This document shows, piece after piece, positions 42,584 through 50,775 of a DNA stretch of 56,279 bases (position 1 is its first letter; each line of letters begins with the position of its first letter). Source of the DNA: Burkholderia sp. Bp9143. GTDB taxonomy: Bacteria; Pseudomonadota; Gammaproteobacteria; Burkholderiales; Burkholderiaceae. The stretch is from contig NZ_QTPO01000056.1 in assembly GCF_003853645.1 (NCBI RefSeq), positions 1 to 56,279 of the forward strand, given 5' to 3'. The translations under genes and the position numbers were made by a program. The notes beneath the pieces were generated by a model. The model was not told where the DNA came from. It did no database searches and worked only from the letters and a program-made list of their open reading frames with translations.

Positions 42584-43327
42584 ATGACCGTTTCAGCCGA
42601 TACGTCGACCCCGCGCATCGCGCTCGTCGCTGGCGCGCTGGGCAGCGCCGCCGACGCCGCGTCGCTCGGTCGTGCGCTCGCGACCGGATTCGCGCAGCGC
42701 GGCTGGGACGTCGCGCTGCAGCGCAGCCCCGGCACGCCGCGCGCTGCCGCCGACGCGCTCGTCGCCGAAGTCGCCGCACACGGCCGCCGCGCGGCCGTGC
42801 TCGACGCCGATCTGGCCCTGGAAACCGACGCGGCCGCGCTCGTCGCCGCATGCGGCGCGACGCTCGGCCGGCCGGCGTGCGTGGTGTTCGTGAGCGCATG
42901 CGCCGGCACCGACGACGCGCACACCGTGGACGGTGCGTCGCTCGCCGGCGCGCTCGCGCGCAATGTGGCCGCGCCGCTCGCGCTGGCCCGCGCGCTCGCC
43001 GACGCGACGCCCGACGCCGCGCGCGACGACGAATCGCTGCGCGCCTGCGCGATCCACGTGCTGGATCAGGCCCTGTTTCACCCGGCGCCGGCGCAGTTGT
43101 CGCATGCACTGATGCAGGCCGCGCTGAACCGCGCGACCTCCGCGCTGGCGCTGGCCCTCGCACCGAAGGTGCGCGTCGCGGCGCTCGTGCGCGGCCACGC
43201 GCCGCACGCGGACGACATCGCGGCGGCGGCCTGCTATCTCGCGAGCGCGCCCGGCGTCACGGGCGCGACGCTGACCGTCGACGGCGGCGAGCACCTCGTG
43301 CCGCCCGCCGCCGGCCCGAATGAATGA
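42584..43327 (+). CDS. SDR-fold protein with degenerate active site, upstream of folB
   Basis: 247 aa with the length and ending of a short-chain dehydrogenase (VRVAALVRG, DDIAAAACYLASAPGVTGATLTVDGGEHL). The catalytic features are missing. The glycine-rich loop is AGALGSAADA, not TGxxxGIG. Where YxxxK should be, the sequence is SHALMQAALNRAT (aligned Tyr to His, Lys to Gln), and the Ser strand reads HVLDQALF. It therefore looks like a pseudo-oxidoreductase. It lies 78 bp before folB on the same strand, where pterin-reductase-type SDRs (FolM) are often found, so it may derive from one. Divergent from the MidA gene. Confidence 0.72.
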   Translation: MTVSADTSTPRIALVAGALGSAADAASLGRALATGFAQRGWDVALQRSPGTPRAAADALVAEVAAHGRRAAVLDADLALETDAAALVAACGATLGRPACVVFVSACAGTDDAHTVDGASLAGALARNVAAPLALARALADATPDAARDDESLRACAIHVLDQALFHPAPAQLSHALMQAALNRATSALALALAPKVRVAALVRGHAPHADDIAAAACYLASAPGVTGATLTVDGGEHLVPPAAGPNE

Positions 43328-43405
43328 ACTGCGCGGATCGCGCGGCCTGAATGCCGCCACCCGCGCCACTTTGCGTGTGCGCACGCCAATTTGACTGGGA
43401 CGACC

Positions 43406-43810
43406 ATGTTTTCCGCTCTCCTGCACCCCCGCCTCGCGGACTGCCGCAGGCTCTACCTGCGCGACTACGAGGTGCACATCAACATCGGGGCCTTCGAACA
43501 CGAGAAGCGCGGTGAGCAGCGCGTCGTCATCAACGTCGACCTGTTCGTGCCGCTCGCGCTGTCCACCCCCGTCGACGACCGGCTGCACGAAGTCGTCGAT
43601 TACGACCTGATGAAGCAGAGCGTCGCGCAGAGCGTGGCGCGCGGCCACATCCACCTGCAGGAAACGCTGTGCGACGCGATCGCCGCGAACCTGCTGGCGC
43701 ACGACGCCGTGCGCGCGGTACGCGTCTGTACCGAGAAACCGGACGCCTATCCGGACTGCGACGCCGTCGGCGTCGAAGTCTTTCGCATCAAGGACGAGGA
43801 GCGCGCATGA
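43406..43810 (+). CDS. folB: Dihydroneopterin aldolase
   Basis: 134 aa. Folate biosynthesis: converts 7,8-dihydroneopterin to 6-hydroxymethyl-dihydropterin and glycolaldehyde; active as an octamer in the cytoplasm. The fold blocks are LRDYEVHINIGAFEHEKRGEQR with the pterin-site residues, VVINVDLFVP, LHEVVDYDLMKQSV, HIHLQETLCDAIAANLL with the anchoring Glu, and CTEKPDAYPDCDAVGVEVFR with the catalytic Lys. The start is ATG at 43406 with GGGA upstream; a TTG five codons earlier is less likely. Its TGA overlaps the ttcA ATG. Confidence 0.9.
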   Translation: MFSALLHPRLADCRRLYLRDYEVHINIGAFEHEKRGEQRVVINVDLFVPLALSTPVDDRLHEVVDYDLMKQSVAQSVARGHIHLQETLCDAIAANLLAHDAVRAVRVCTEKPDAYPDCDAVGVEVFRIKDEERA

Positions 43811-44802
43811 ACGCCCCCCACATGAATGACACGGCAGCCGATGGCGCCGCCATCGAAGCCACCATCTCCGACACCGGCCGCCGCGCGCTGACGCGCCGCG
43901 AGCAGAAGGAAGCGTACGAGAACAACAAGCTGTTCAAGCGGATCGTGCGCCAGGTCGGCCAGGCGATCGGCGACTACAACATGATCGAGCAGGGCGACAA
44001 GGTGATGGTGTGCCTGTCGGGCGGCAAGGACAGCTACGCGATGCTCGACGTGCTGCTGCGCCTGCGCGAGCGCGCGCCGATCGACTTCGACATCGTCGCG
44101 GTCAACCTCGACCAGAAGCAGCCGGGCTTCCCCGAGCACGTGCTGCCCGAGTACCTGACGCAGGTCGGCGTGCCGTTCCACATCGAGAACCAGGACACCT
44201 ACAGCATCGTCAAGCGGCTCGTGCCCGAAGGCAAGACGACCTGCTCGCTGTGCTCGCGGCTGCGCCGCGGGATCCTGTACCGCGTGGCCGGCGAGCTCGG
44301 CGCGACCAAGATCGCGCTCGGCCACCACCGCGACGACATCCTGCAGACACTGCTGCTCAACATGTTCTACGGCGGCAAGCTGAAGGGGATGCCGCCGAAG
44401 CTGCAGTCGGACGACGGCAGGAACGTCGTGATCCGCCCGCTCGCGTACGTGAAGGAAACCGATCTCGAGAAATTCGCGGAACTGCGCGAATTTCCGATCA
44501 TCCCGTGCAACCTGTGCGGCAGCCAGCCGAACCTGAAGCGCGCGGAAATGAAGGCGCTGATCCGCGAGTGGGACAAGCGCTTCCCGGGCCGCGTCGACAA
44601 CATGTTCAGCGCGCTCGCGAACGTCGTGCCGTCGCACCTGATGGATACGACCCAGTTCCCGTTCGCGTCGCTGCGCGCGACGGGCGAAGCCGATCCGCAG
44701 GGCGACATCGCGTTCGACGAGGAACCGTGCGCGTCCGGCGACGACACCGCCGCGCCGGGCGCCGCCAAACCGATCTCGATCGTCCAGTTCGACGACCTGT
44801 AA
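43807..44802 (+). CDS. ttcA: tRNA 2-thiocytidine biosynthesis protein TtcA
   Basis: 331 aa. It adds sulfur to cytidine 32 of certain tRNAs using ATP and an Fe-S cluster. The PP-loop is CLSGGKDSYAMLDVLLRL near residue 72. The cluster Cys pair is in TTCSLCSRLRRG, and IALGHHRDDILQTLLLNMFYGG and IIPCNLCGSQPNLKR (a further CxxC) follow. The Asp/Ala-rich tail is typical of Burkholderia TtcA. The start overlaps the folB stop (ATGA). A terminator lies 25 bp after the stop. Confidence 0.94.
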   Translation: MNAPHMNDTAADGAAIEATISDTGRRALTRREQKEAYENNKLFKRIVRQVGQAIGDYNMIEQGDKVMVCLSGGKDSYAMLDVLLRLRERAPIDFDIVAVNLDQKQPGFPEHVLPEYLTQVGVPFHIENQDTYSIVKRLVPEGKTTCSLCSRLRRGILYRVAGELGATKIALGHHRDDILQTLLLNMFYGGKLKGMPPKLQSDDGRNVVIRPLAYVKETDLEKFAELREFPIIPCNLCGSQPNLKRAEMKALIREWDKRFPGRVDNMFSALANVVPSHLMDTTQFPFASLRATGEADPQGDIAFDEEPCASGDDTAAPGAAKPISIVQFDDL

Positions 44803-44826
44803 GCAGGGCCGGAACACCCATCGGAG

Positions 44827-44846
44827 CGGGGCGCAAGCCCCGTTTT
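44827..44846 (+). terminator. Terminator after ttcA
   Basis: CGGGGC, GCAA loop, GCCCCG, then TTTT: a short GC-rich hairpin 25 bp beyond the ttcA stop. It separates the folB-ttcA unit from glmU, which has its own -10-like TAAAAT around 44898. Confidence 0.6.
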
Positions 44847-44937
44847 CCGGCGCTGTCGCCCCGCCGCGACAGGCCCGGAACGCCAGGGGCCGCATGCTAA
44901 AATGGACAGCTTCGAACTCCTCTGACAAGCTGGCGCC

Positions 44938-46299
44938 ATGAATATCGTGATTTTGGCGGCAGGCACCGGCAAGCGCATGCGTTCCGCGCTGCCGAAAGTG
45001 CTCCATCCCCTGGCCGGCAGGCCGCTCCTCTCCCACGTCATCGCCACCGCGCGCACGCTGCAGCCGTCGCGGCTCGTCGTCGTCGTCGGTCATGGCGCCG
45101 AGCAGGTCCAGGCCGCCGTCGCCGCGCCCGACGTCCAGTTCGCGGTACAGGCCGAGCAGCTCGGCACCGGCCATGCGGTACGCCAGGCGCTGCCGCTGCT
45201 CGATCCCGCACAGCCGACGCTGGTGCTGTACGGCGACGTGCCGCTCACCCGCGCGTCGACGCTGCGGCGTCTCGTCGACGCCGCACGCGAGGGCCGCTAC
45301 GGGATTCTGACCGTCACGCTCGACGATCCGACCGGTTACGGCCGCATCGTGCGCGACGCATCCGGCTTCGTCACGCGCATCGTCGAGCAGAAGGATGCGT
45401 CGCCCGAGCAGCTGAAGATCGCCGAGATCAACACCGGCATCATCGTCACGCCCACGGCGCAGCTGTCGATGTGGCTCGGCGCGCTGAAGAACGAGAACGC
45501 GCAGGGCGAGTACTACCTGACCGACGTCGTCGAGCTCGCGATCGAGGCCGGCTTCGAGATCGTCACGGCGCAGCCCGACGAGGATTGGGAAACGCTCGGC
45601 GTGAACAGCAAGGCGCAGCTCGCGGAACTCGAGCGCATCCATCAGCGCAACGTCGCCGATGCGCTGCTCGTCGACGGCGTCACGCTCGCCGATCCGGCGC
45701 GTCTCGACGTGCGCGGCACGCTGCGCTGCGGCCGCGACGTGTCGATCGACGTGAACTGCGTGTTCGAAGGCAACGTGACGCTCGCCGACAACGTGACGAT
45801 CGGCGCGAACTGCGTGATCCGCAATGCGTCGATCGGCGCGGGCACGCGCATCGACGCGTTCACGCACATCGACGGCGCCGAGCTCGGCGCGAACACCGTG
45901 ATCGGCCCGTACGCGCGGCTGCGTCCGGGCGCGCAGCTCGCGGACGAAGCGCACGTCGGCAACTTCGTCGAGGTGAAGAACGCGGTGATCGGCCACGGCT
46001 CGAAGGCGAACCACCTGACGTACATCGGCGACGCCGACATCGGCGCGCGCGTGAACATCGGCGCGGGCACGATCACCTGCAACTACGACGGCGCGAACAA
46101 GTTCCGCACCGTGATCGAGGACGACGTGTTCGTCGGCTCGGACACGCAACTCGTCGCGCCGGTGCGCGTCGGCCGCGGCGTGACGATCGCGGCCGGCACG
46201 ACGATCTGGAAGGATGTCGCCGAAGGCGTCCTCGCGTTGAACGAGAAGACGCAGACCGCGAAGAGCGGCTACGTCCGCCCGGTCAAGAAGAAGAGCTGA
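44938..46299 (+). CDS. glmU: Bifunctional N-acetylglucosamine-1-phosphate uridyltransferase / glucosamine-1-phosphate acetyltransferase
   Basis: 453 aa, standard GlmU length. It makes UDP-GlcNAc for peptidoglycan and LPS. The N-terminal pyrophosphorylase domain starts with ILAAGTGKRMRSALPKVLHP (residues 5-24) and includes EQLGTGHAVRQALP and LYGDVPLT. The C-terminal left-handed beta-helix acetyltransferase (about 250-453) has hexapeptides GNVTLADNVTIGANCVI, the block HVGNFVEVKNAVIG, SKANHLTYIGDADIG and NIGAGTITCNYDGANKF with catalytic and CoA residues. Followed 54 bp later by glmS, the next pathway partner, probably in one operon. Confidence 0.96.
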   Translation: MNIVILAAGTGKRMRSALPKVLHPLAGRPLLSHVIATARTLQPSRLVVVVGHGAEQVQAAVAAPDVQFAVQAEQLGTGHAVRQALPLLDPAQPTLVLYGDVPLTRASTLRRLVDAAREGRYGILTVTLDDPTGYGRIVRDASGFVTRIVEQKDASPEQLKIAEINTGIIVTPTAQLSMWLGALKNENAQGEYYLTDVVELAIEAGFEIVTAQPDEDWETLGVNSKAQLAELERIHQRNVADALLVDGVTLADPARLDVRGTLRCGRDVSIDVNCVFEGNVTLADNVTIGANCVIRNASIGAGTRIDAFTHIDGAELGANTVIGPYARLRPGAQLADEAHVGNFVEVKNAVIGHGSKANHLTYIGDADIGARVNIGAGTITCNYDGANKFRTVIEDDVFVGSDTQLVAPVRVGRGVTIAAGTTIWKDVAEGVLALNEKTQTAKSGYVRPVKKKS

Positions 46300-46353
46300 A
46301 CCCTTTGCGGGCGCCCGGACGGCGCCCGCGTCGACTTACAGGATTGACCATTC

Positions 46354-48171
46354 ATGTGCGGCATTGTCGGCGCAGTTGCGCAGCGTAATATCGTTCCGGT
46401 GCTGATCGAAGGATTGCGGCGCCTCGAATACCGTGGCTACGATTCGTGCGGCGTCGCCGTGCTCGAACCGGGCGCGCCGAAGCGCGCACGCAGCGTCGCG
46501 CGCGTCGCCGATCTCGACGCGCAGGTGCGCGAATCGCATCTCGAAGGCGCGACCGGCGTCGCACACACGCGCTGGGCGACGCACGGCGCGCCCGTCACGC
46601 ACAACGCACACCCGATCTTCTCGTCGAACGCGCTCGCGCTGGTGCACAACGGCATCATCGAGAACTTCGAGACGCTGCGCGAAGCGCTGCGCGCGAAGGG
46701 CTACGAATTCGTGTCGCAGACCGACACCGAAGTGATCGCGCACCTCGTGCACAGCCTGTATCGCGGCAACCTGTTCGAGGCCGTGCGCGAAGCCGTGCAG
46801 CAGCTGCACGGCGCGTATGCGATCGCGGTGACCCACAAGGACCAGCCGCACACCGTCGTCGGCGCGCGCCAGGGTTCGCCGCTCGTCGTCGGCCACGGCG
46901 ACGGCGAGAACTTCCTCGCATCCGACGCACTGGCGCTGGCCGGCAGCACCGACCGCTTCACGTTCCTCGAGGAAGGCGACGTGTGCGAACTGTCGCTCGA
47001 CGGCGTGAAGATCGTCGATCGCCACGGCGCGCTCGCGCAGCGCGAGATCCGCGTGGTCAGCGCGTACGGCGGCGCGGTCGAGCTGGGCCCGTATCGCCAC
47101 TTCATGCAGAAGGAAATCTTCGAGCAGCCGCGCGCGATCAGCGACACGGTACCGCAAACCGAAGCATTCGACGCGACGCTGTTCGGCGATGCGGCCCCCG
47201 CCGCGTTCGCGGACATCGACAGTCTGCTGATCCTCGCGTGCGGCACGAGCTACTACTCGGGCCTCACCGCGAAATACTGGCTCGAATCGATCGCGAAGAT
47301 CCCGACCCAGGTCGAGATCGCGAGCGAATACCGCTACCGCGAGTCGGTGCCGAACCCGCGCCAGCTCGTGCTGGTGATCTCGCAGTCGGGCGAGACGGCC
47401 GACACGCTCGCCGCGCTCAAGCACGCGCAATCGCTCGGTCACACGCATACGCTCGCGGTGTGCAACGTCGCGACGAGCGCGATGGTGCGCCTCACCGAGA
47501 TGCAGTTCCTGACGCACGCGGGCACCGAGATCGGCGTCGCATCGACGAAGGCGTTCACGACCCAGCTCGTCGCGCTGTTCGTGCTGGCCGCGACGCTCGG
47601 CAAGTTGCGCGGGCACGTCGACGCCGCGCTGGAAGCAGAATTCCTGAAGCAGCTGCGCCACCTGCCGGCCGCGCTGAACAGCGTGCTCGCGCTCGAGCCG
47701 CAGATCATCGCGTGGTCGGAGGAATTCGCTCGCAAGGAAAACGCGCTGTTCCTCGGCCGCGGGCTGCACTACCCGATCGCGCTCGAAGGCGCGCTGAAGC
47801 TGAAGGAAATCTCGTACATCCACGCGGAGGCCTATCCGGCCGGCGAACTGAAGCACGGGCCGCTCGCGCTCGTCACGGAAGCGATGCCGGTCGTCACGGT
47901 CGCGCCGAACGACACGCTGCTCGAGAAGCTGAAGTCGAACATGCAGGAAGTGCGCGCGCGCGGCGGCGAGCTGTACGTGTTCGCGGACTCGGACACGCAG
48001 ATCGTCAACGACGACGGCCTGCACGTGATCCGGATGCCGGAACACTACGGGCAGCTGTCGCCGATCCTGCACGTCGTGCCGCTGCAGTTGCTCGCGTATC
48101 ACACCGCGTGCGCACGCGGCACCGATGTCGACAAGCCGCGCAACCTCGCGAAGTCGGTGACGGTGGAGTAA
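46354..48171 (+). CDS. glmS: Glutamine-fructose-6-phosphate aminotransferase (isomerizing)
   Basis: 605 aa. It makes glucosamine-6-phosphate from fructose-6-phosphate and glutamine. The N-terminal nucleophile Cys2 (MCGIVGAVAQRN) and the glutaminase residues HTRWATHGAP and HNGIIENFETLR are visible. Two SIS domains follow: LILACGTSYYSGLTAKYW, SQSGETADTLAALKHA, HAGTEIGVASTKAFTTQ and GRGLHYPIALEGALKLKEIS; the end is DKPRNLAKSVTVE, the conserved C-terminus. It is downstream of glmU, with no ribozyme visible in the 54-bp gap; a GC-rich inverted repeat there lacks a T-run. Confidence 0.96.
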   Translation: MCGIVGAVAQRNIVPVLIEGLRRLEYRGYDSCGVAVLEPGAPKRARSVARVADLDAQVRESHLEGATGVAHTRWATHGAPVTHNAHPIFSSNALALVHNGIIENFETLREALRAKGYEFVSQTDTEVIAHLVHSLYRGNLFEAVREAVQQLHGAYAIAVTHKDQPHTVVGARQGSPLVVGHGDGENFLASDALALAGSTDRFTFLEEGDVCELSLDGVKIVDRHGALAQREIRVVSAYGGAVELGPYRHFMQKEIFEQPRAISDTVPQTEAFDATLFGDAAPAAFADIDSLLILACGTSYYSGLTAKYWLESIAKIPTQVEIASEYRYRESVPNPRQLVLVISQSGETADTLAALKHAQSLGHTHTLAVCNVATSAMVRLTEMQFLTHAGTEIGVASTKAFTTQLVALFVLAATLGKLRGHVDAALEAEFLKQLRHLPAALNSVLALEPQIIAWSEEFARKENALFLGRGLHYPIALEGALKLKEISYIHAEAYPAGELKHGPLALVTEAMPVVTVAPNDTLLEKLKSNMQEVRARGGELYVFADSDTQIVNDDGLHVIRMPEHYGQLSPILHVVPLQLLAYHTACARGTDVDKPRNLAKSVTVE

Positions 48172-48221
48172 GCAATCGGCGCAGCGCAGTCCGGCGCGCC
48201 GACGAGACTGACGGAGAGACC

Positions 48222-48707
48222 ATGGTAAGACTGTTTGGATGCGGATTGCTGGCGCTGACCTTCGCGTCGACGGGCTGGGCGGCCGAGCACTACGTCGAAG
48301 TCTGGAACCCGCCCGAAGCACGGCTGCCGGCGGCACGCACGCCGGATGCCCGTACGCCGGATGCCCGTATGCCGGCCGCGCGCACGGGCGCCGACGCGCA
48401 CGCCGGCAGCAAGACCGCGGAAAAGCACGCGAGCGTGCAGCCGAAGGCCGCAGTGAAGCTGCACAAGCGCCGCGTCGCGCAAGCTGTGAAAGCCGCGCCG
48501 CATCGACCGACCGCCGCGGCGGTCGACGCGCCGGCCGCGCCGCGCCCGGTCGCGCAGCCCGCGCCGGGCCGGCTCACGGTAATGCAGCCGGCCGTGCCCG
48601 ACACGCCGCACGCACTCAGTTACACCAATATCCCGCGGCAATACACGCCGGACGGCAACGTGCTGCGCGTCGGCACGAGCCGCCGTTCCGCGGAGGTGAC
48701 GCGATAA
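48222..48707 (+). CDS. Secreted Ala/Pro/Lys-rich protein of unknown function
   Basis: 161 aa. GGAGAGACC precedes the ATG. Residues 1-20 are a signal peptide (FGCGLLALTFASTGWAA). The mature part starts EHYVEVWNPPEAR and soon has a short tandem repeat (RTPDARTPDARMPAAR, encoded by near-identical 15-bp units at about 48338-48373). Next comes a basic Lys/Ala/Pro region and a tail SYTNIPRQYTPDGNVLRVG that looks folded. It is likely periplasmic. The stop overlaps the next ATG (TAATG). No family recognised. It may be read from the glm transcript. Confidence 0.68.
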   Translation: MVRLFGCGLLALTFASTGWAAEHYVEVWNPPEARLPAARTPDARTPDARMPAARTGADAHAGSKTAEKHASVQPKAAVKLHKRRVAQAVKAAPHRPTAAAVDAPAAPRPVAQPAPGRLTVMQPAVPDTPHALSYTNIPRQYTPDGNVLRVGTSRRSAEVTR

Positions 48708-48925
48708 TGGAAGCGCAGACCTATCACGGCTACCAGATCTGGGGCCATTCGATCCTGCAACAGGACGAGATCCTGCAGCCCGAACGCTTCGCGGCGAGCG
48801 GCACGATCACGCAGAACAACCGGCTCGTCGAAGCGTCGGGCGTGCTCGGCGTGTTCGATACCGAGGACGACGCGCGCGAAGCGGGGCTCGAATGGGCCCG
48901 CGCGTGGATCGACAGCCATCGCTGA
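48707..48925 (+). CDS. Small protein of unknown function, coupled to the gene before it
   Basis: 72 aa, starting MEAQTYHGYQIWGHSI within TAATG. A compact soluble sequence: two strand-like parts (YHGYQIWGHSILQQ and AASGTITQNNRLVEASGVLGVF), then a helix EDDAREAGLEWARAWIDSH. The design recalls small DUF6566-type proteins, but I cannot name it firmly. Terminator follows 35 bp later. Confidence 0.72.
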   Translation: MEAQTYHGYQIWGHSILQQDEILQPERFAASGTITQNNRLVEASGVLGVFDTEDDAREAGLEWARAWIDSHR

Positions 48926-48959
48926 ACGGGCCGCGCGGCTGCGCGCGAACCGTCAACGC

Positions 48960-48990
48960 AAAAAAAGGGGCGTCCACGACGCCCCTTCTT
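48960..48990. terminator. Bidirectional terminator
   Basis: A run of As, GGGGCGTC, CAC loop, GACGCCCC, then TTCTT. It lies between the convergent small gene and the iron permease gene, and the A-run gives a good T-run on the minus strand. Confidence 0.75.
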
Positions 48991-49008
48991 GCATTTGGCC
49001 CCGCCCGC

Positions 49009-49848
49009 TCAGGCGACGGGCCGCGGCGGCGGCGGCATGGCCGTCCGGGGCCGGCCGACGAGCCGCGCGAGCACGACGATCGCGACCAGCGTGCCGACGT
49101 ACGCGACAATCTGGATCCCCGCCGGACGCGCGGTATAGCCGATCAGCGTATGCAGCGCCTTGCCGACGATGCTCGTTTCCTTGAGCAGCCACGAGGTATC
49201 CCAGACCGCATCGCCCCACGACGGCACGAGGCCGGCGGCGAGCAGGAAGCCGACGCACTGGCTCGCCATCCCCGCCGCGAGCAGCACGATCAGCGCGTTG
49301 GTGACGGAGAACAGGCGCTTGAGCGGAATCTGCAGCAGGCCCGCATACATCGCATAGCCGAGCCCGGCGCCGCCCAGCACGCCGAGCAGCCCGCCGACGA
49401 TCATCTGCGGCGTCTGTCCCGGATCGCCCGCCGCGATGCCGTACAGGAACAGCACGGCCTCGGAGCCTTCGCGCAGGACCGCGACGCCGACCACGATCGC
49501 GAGCCCCGTCAGCGGCCGGCTGCCGGCCGCGACGGCCCGCCCGACCTCGCCCATGTGCAGCGCCATCTCGCGGCCGTGGCGGCTCATCCAGATGCAGTGC
49601 CACGCCAGCATCAGCGTCGCGACGAACATCACGCCGGCGTTGAAGACTTCCTGCCCCATGCCGGACGCCCACTGCGAGATCACGTCGGCGAATGCGGCGA
49701 TCAGGCCGGCGCCGATCACGCCGCCGACGAGCCCGCCGCCGACCCACCAGCCGCGCCGCGGCACGCCCTTCGTGGCGGCCATCACGATCGAGACCACCAG
49801 CGCGGCCTCGAGCACTTCACGAAAGACGATCAGGGCGGTAGACAGCAT
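49009..49848 (-). CDS. FTR1-family high-affinity iron permease
   Basis: 279 aa, seven hydrophobic segments. FTR1/EfeU permeases carry iron across the inner membrane with the help of two RExxE motifs in helices 1 and 4. Here these are REVLE (residues 10-14) and REGSE (126-130), both keeping the Glu residues. Further helices include TGLAIVVGVAVL and LFSVTNALIVLLAAGMASQ. The start is 12 bp below the cupredoxin gene, so the two are an operon. EfeB (haem-type peroxidase) is missing, as in P19/FtrC-like bacterial systems. A Fur-like box lies ahead of the operon. Confidence 0.9.
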   Translation of the reverse strand: MLSTALIVFREVLEAALVVSIVMAATKGVPRRGWWVGGGLVGGVIGAGLIAAFADVISQWASGMGQEVFNAGVMFVATLMLAWHCIWMSRHGREMALHMGEVGRAVAAGSRPLTGLAIVVGVAVLREGSEAVLFLYGIAAGDPGQTPQMIVGGLLGVLGGAGLGYAMYAGLLQIPLKRLFSVTNALIVLLAAGMASQCVGFLLAAGLVPSWGDAVWDTSWLLKETSIVGKALHTLIGYTARPAGIQIVAYVGTLVAIVVLARLVGRPRTAMPPPPRPVA

Positions 49849-49860
49849 GGCGATATCCGC

Positions 49861-50193
49861 TTACTTGACGGTCAGGTGTGTCTTCGACTGCACTTCGTGA
49901 TACTCGTCGTGAAACTCGTAGGTCCCGGCCTTCAGCGGCCCGACCAGGATTTCGACCGACTTGCCGGCCGGCACGACCTTCTCTGCCTTGAAATCGTCGC
50001 TTTCGAATTCCGCGGGCGTCGCATCGAGGTTCTTCACGACGAACTTCACCTTCTTGCCGGCCGGAATCGTCACGCCGTCGGGCGAAAACTTGTGGTCCTT
50101 CAGGGTCAGGTTGACGACATCGTCGGCAGCGAATGCGGACGTTGCCGATGCGCCCAGCAGGGCCAGCGCGAAGCCGAAAGCGAAACGATTCAT
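49861..50193 (-). CDS. Periplasmic cupredoxin-domain protein of the iron-uptake pair
   Basis: 110 aa. Signal peptide 1-22 ends SAFA before ADD. The remainder is a single cupredoxin_1 domain: VNLTLKDHKFSPDGVTIPAGKKV, LDATPAEFESDDFKAEKVVP, and GTYEFHDEYHEVQSKTHLTV. No Cys is present, so the classical type-1 copper site cannot form; as in the EfeO N-domain or FtrB-type proteins, metal would be held by His and acidic residues. It most likely presents or oxidises iron for the permease 12 bp downstream. The start is ATG at 50191-50193; the frame extends further upstream without support. Confidence 0.85.
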   Translation of the reverse strand: MNRFAFGFALALLGASATSAFAADDVVNLTLKDHKFSPDGVTIPAGKKVKFVVKNLDATPAEFESDDFKAEKVVPAGKSVEILVGPLKAGTYEFHDEYHEVQSKTHLTVK

Positions 50194-50231
50194 GTGGGTC
50201 ACGAAATGAAATATCGAAGGGAACCGATAGT

Positions 50232-50250
50232 AAGATCGATTCGCATTATC
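50232..50250 (-). promoter_or_regulatory. Candidate Fur box
   Basis: On the minus strand GATAATGCGAATCGATCTT matches 13 of 19 positions of the classical Fur box GATAATGATAATCATTATC, with the left half (GATAATG) perfect. It lies 39-57 nt ahead of the cupredoxin start, where a promoter should be. Iron control of the operon is inferred. Confidence 0.5.
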
Positions 50251-50455
50251 ACCTCCGAGTACCCTTACTTGCCTCATGGGCATTGTGCGTCGTCGATGTG
50301 ACACGCACCTTGTCGTGCAAGGCTCCGCCAGATTTCGCCGACAACGCGCAATCGTCAATCGGGAAAAATTCGGACTGACGCACCCAGGCGAATTGCGATT
50401 CGTCTGACTTCATCTTTACAAAATGCTTGTGCGCTGCCGAACGCCGCCAACGGGC

Positions 50456-50486
50456 TTGACCTTCCCACCATGGCAAGCTTCATGCT
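50456..50486 (+). promoter_or_regulatory. MerR/CueR-type promoter of the copper chaperone gene
   Basis: TTGACC (-35, 50456-50461) and CATGCT (-10, 50481-50486) are separated by 19 bp, the over-long spacer typical of MerR-family activators. The spacer holds the imperfect dyad CTTCCCA-CCA-TGGCAAG, close to the CueR half-site CTTCC/GGAAG. It ends about 40 nt before the chaperone ATG. Copper induction by a CueR encoded elsewhere is inferred. Confidence 0.65.
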
Positions 50487-50525
50487 GGTGATGTTGTCAA
50501 TCGCCAATCAACCCAGGAGAACACG

Positions 50526-50726
50526 ATGGAATTCGAAGTCCAGGACATGACCTGCGGCGGCTGCGCCAACGCCATCACGCGCGCCGTGACGGCAGTAGAC
50601 CCGGCCGCGAAGCTCGACATCGACGTGGCCACGAAGACGGTCAAGGTCGAATCGGCGCAAGGCGCCGAACGCGTGCAGTCGATCATCGAAGCCGCGGGCT
50701 TCCACCCGGCGCTGCGCACGGCCTGA
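50526..50726 (+). CDS. Copper chaperone, heavy-metal-associated domain (CopZ-like)
   Basis: 66 aa single HMA domain with a beta-alpha-beta-beta-alpha-beta pattern. The metal motif is MTCGGC (M8-T9-C10-G11-G12-C13), followed by ANAITRAV, then KTVKVES and a last helix with EAAGFHP. It binds Cu(I) in the cytoplasm and passes it to a P-type ATPase. The ATPase and the regulator are not next to it, so it is a stand-alone chaperone. CAGGAG lies 6 nt before the ATG. Promoter as described at 50456. Confidence 0.9.
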   Translation: MEFEVQDMTCGGCANAITRAVTAVDPAAKLDIDVATKTVKVESAQGAERVQSIIEAAGFHPALRTA

Positions 50727-50775
50727 CGCGCGCGGGCGCAGCGCCCGTCGGCACTGCGCCCGACCGCCGGCCGCG

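Noticed and set aside
46306..46333. Hairpin GCGGGCGCC / GGCGCCCGC between glmU and glmS as a terminator
   Set aside because: No T-run follows, and the two genes are pathway partners 54 bp apart, so read-through is more likely.
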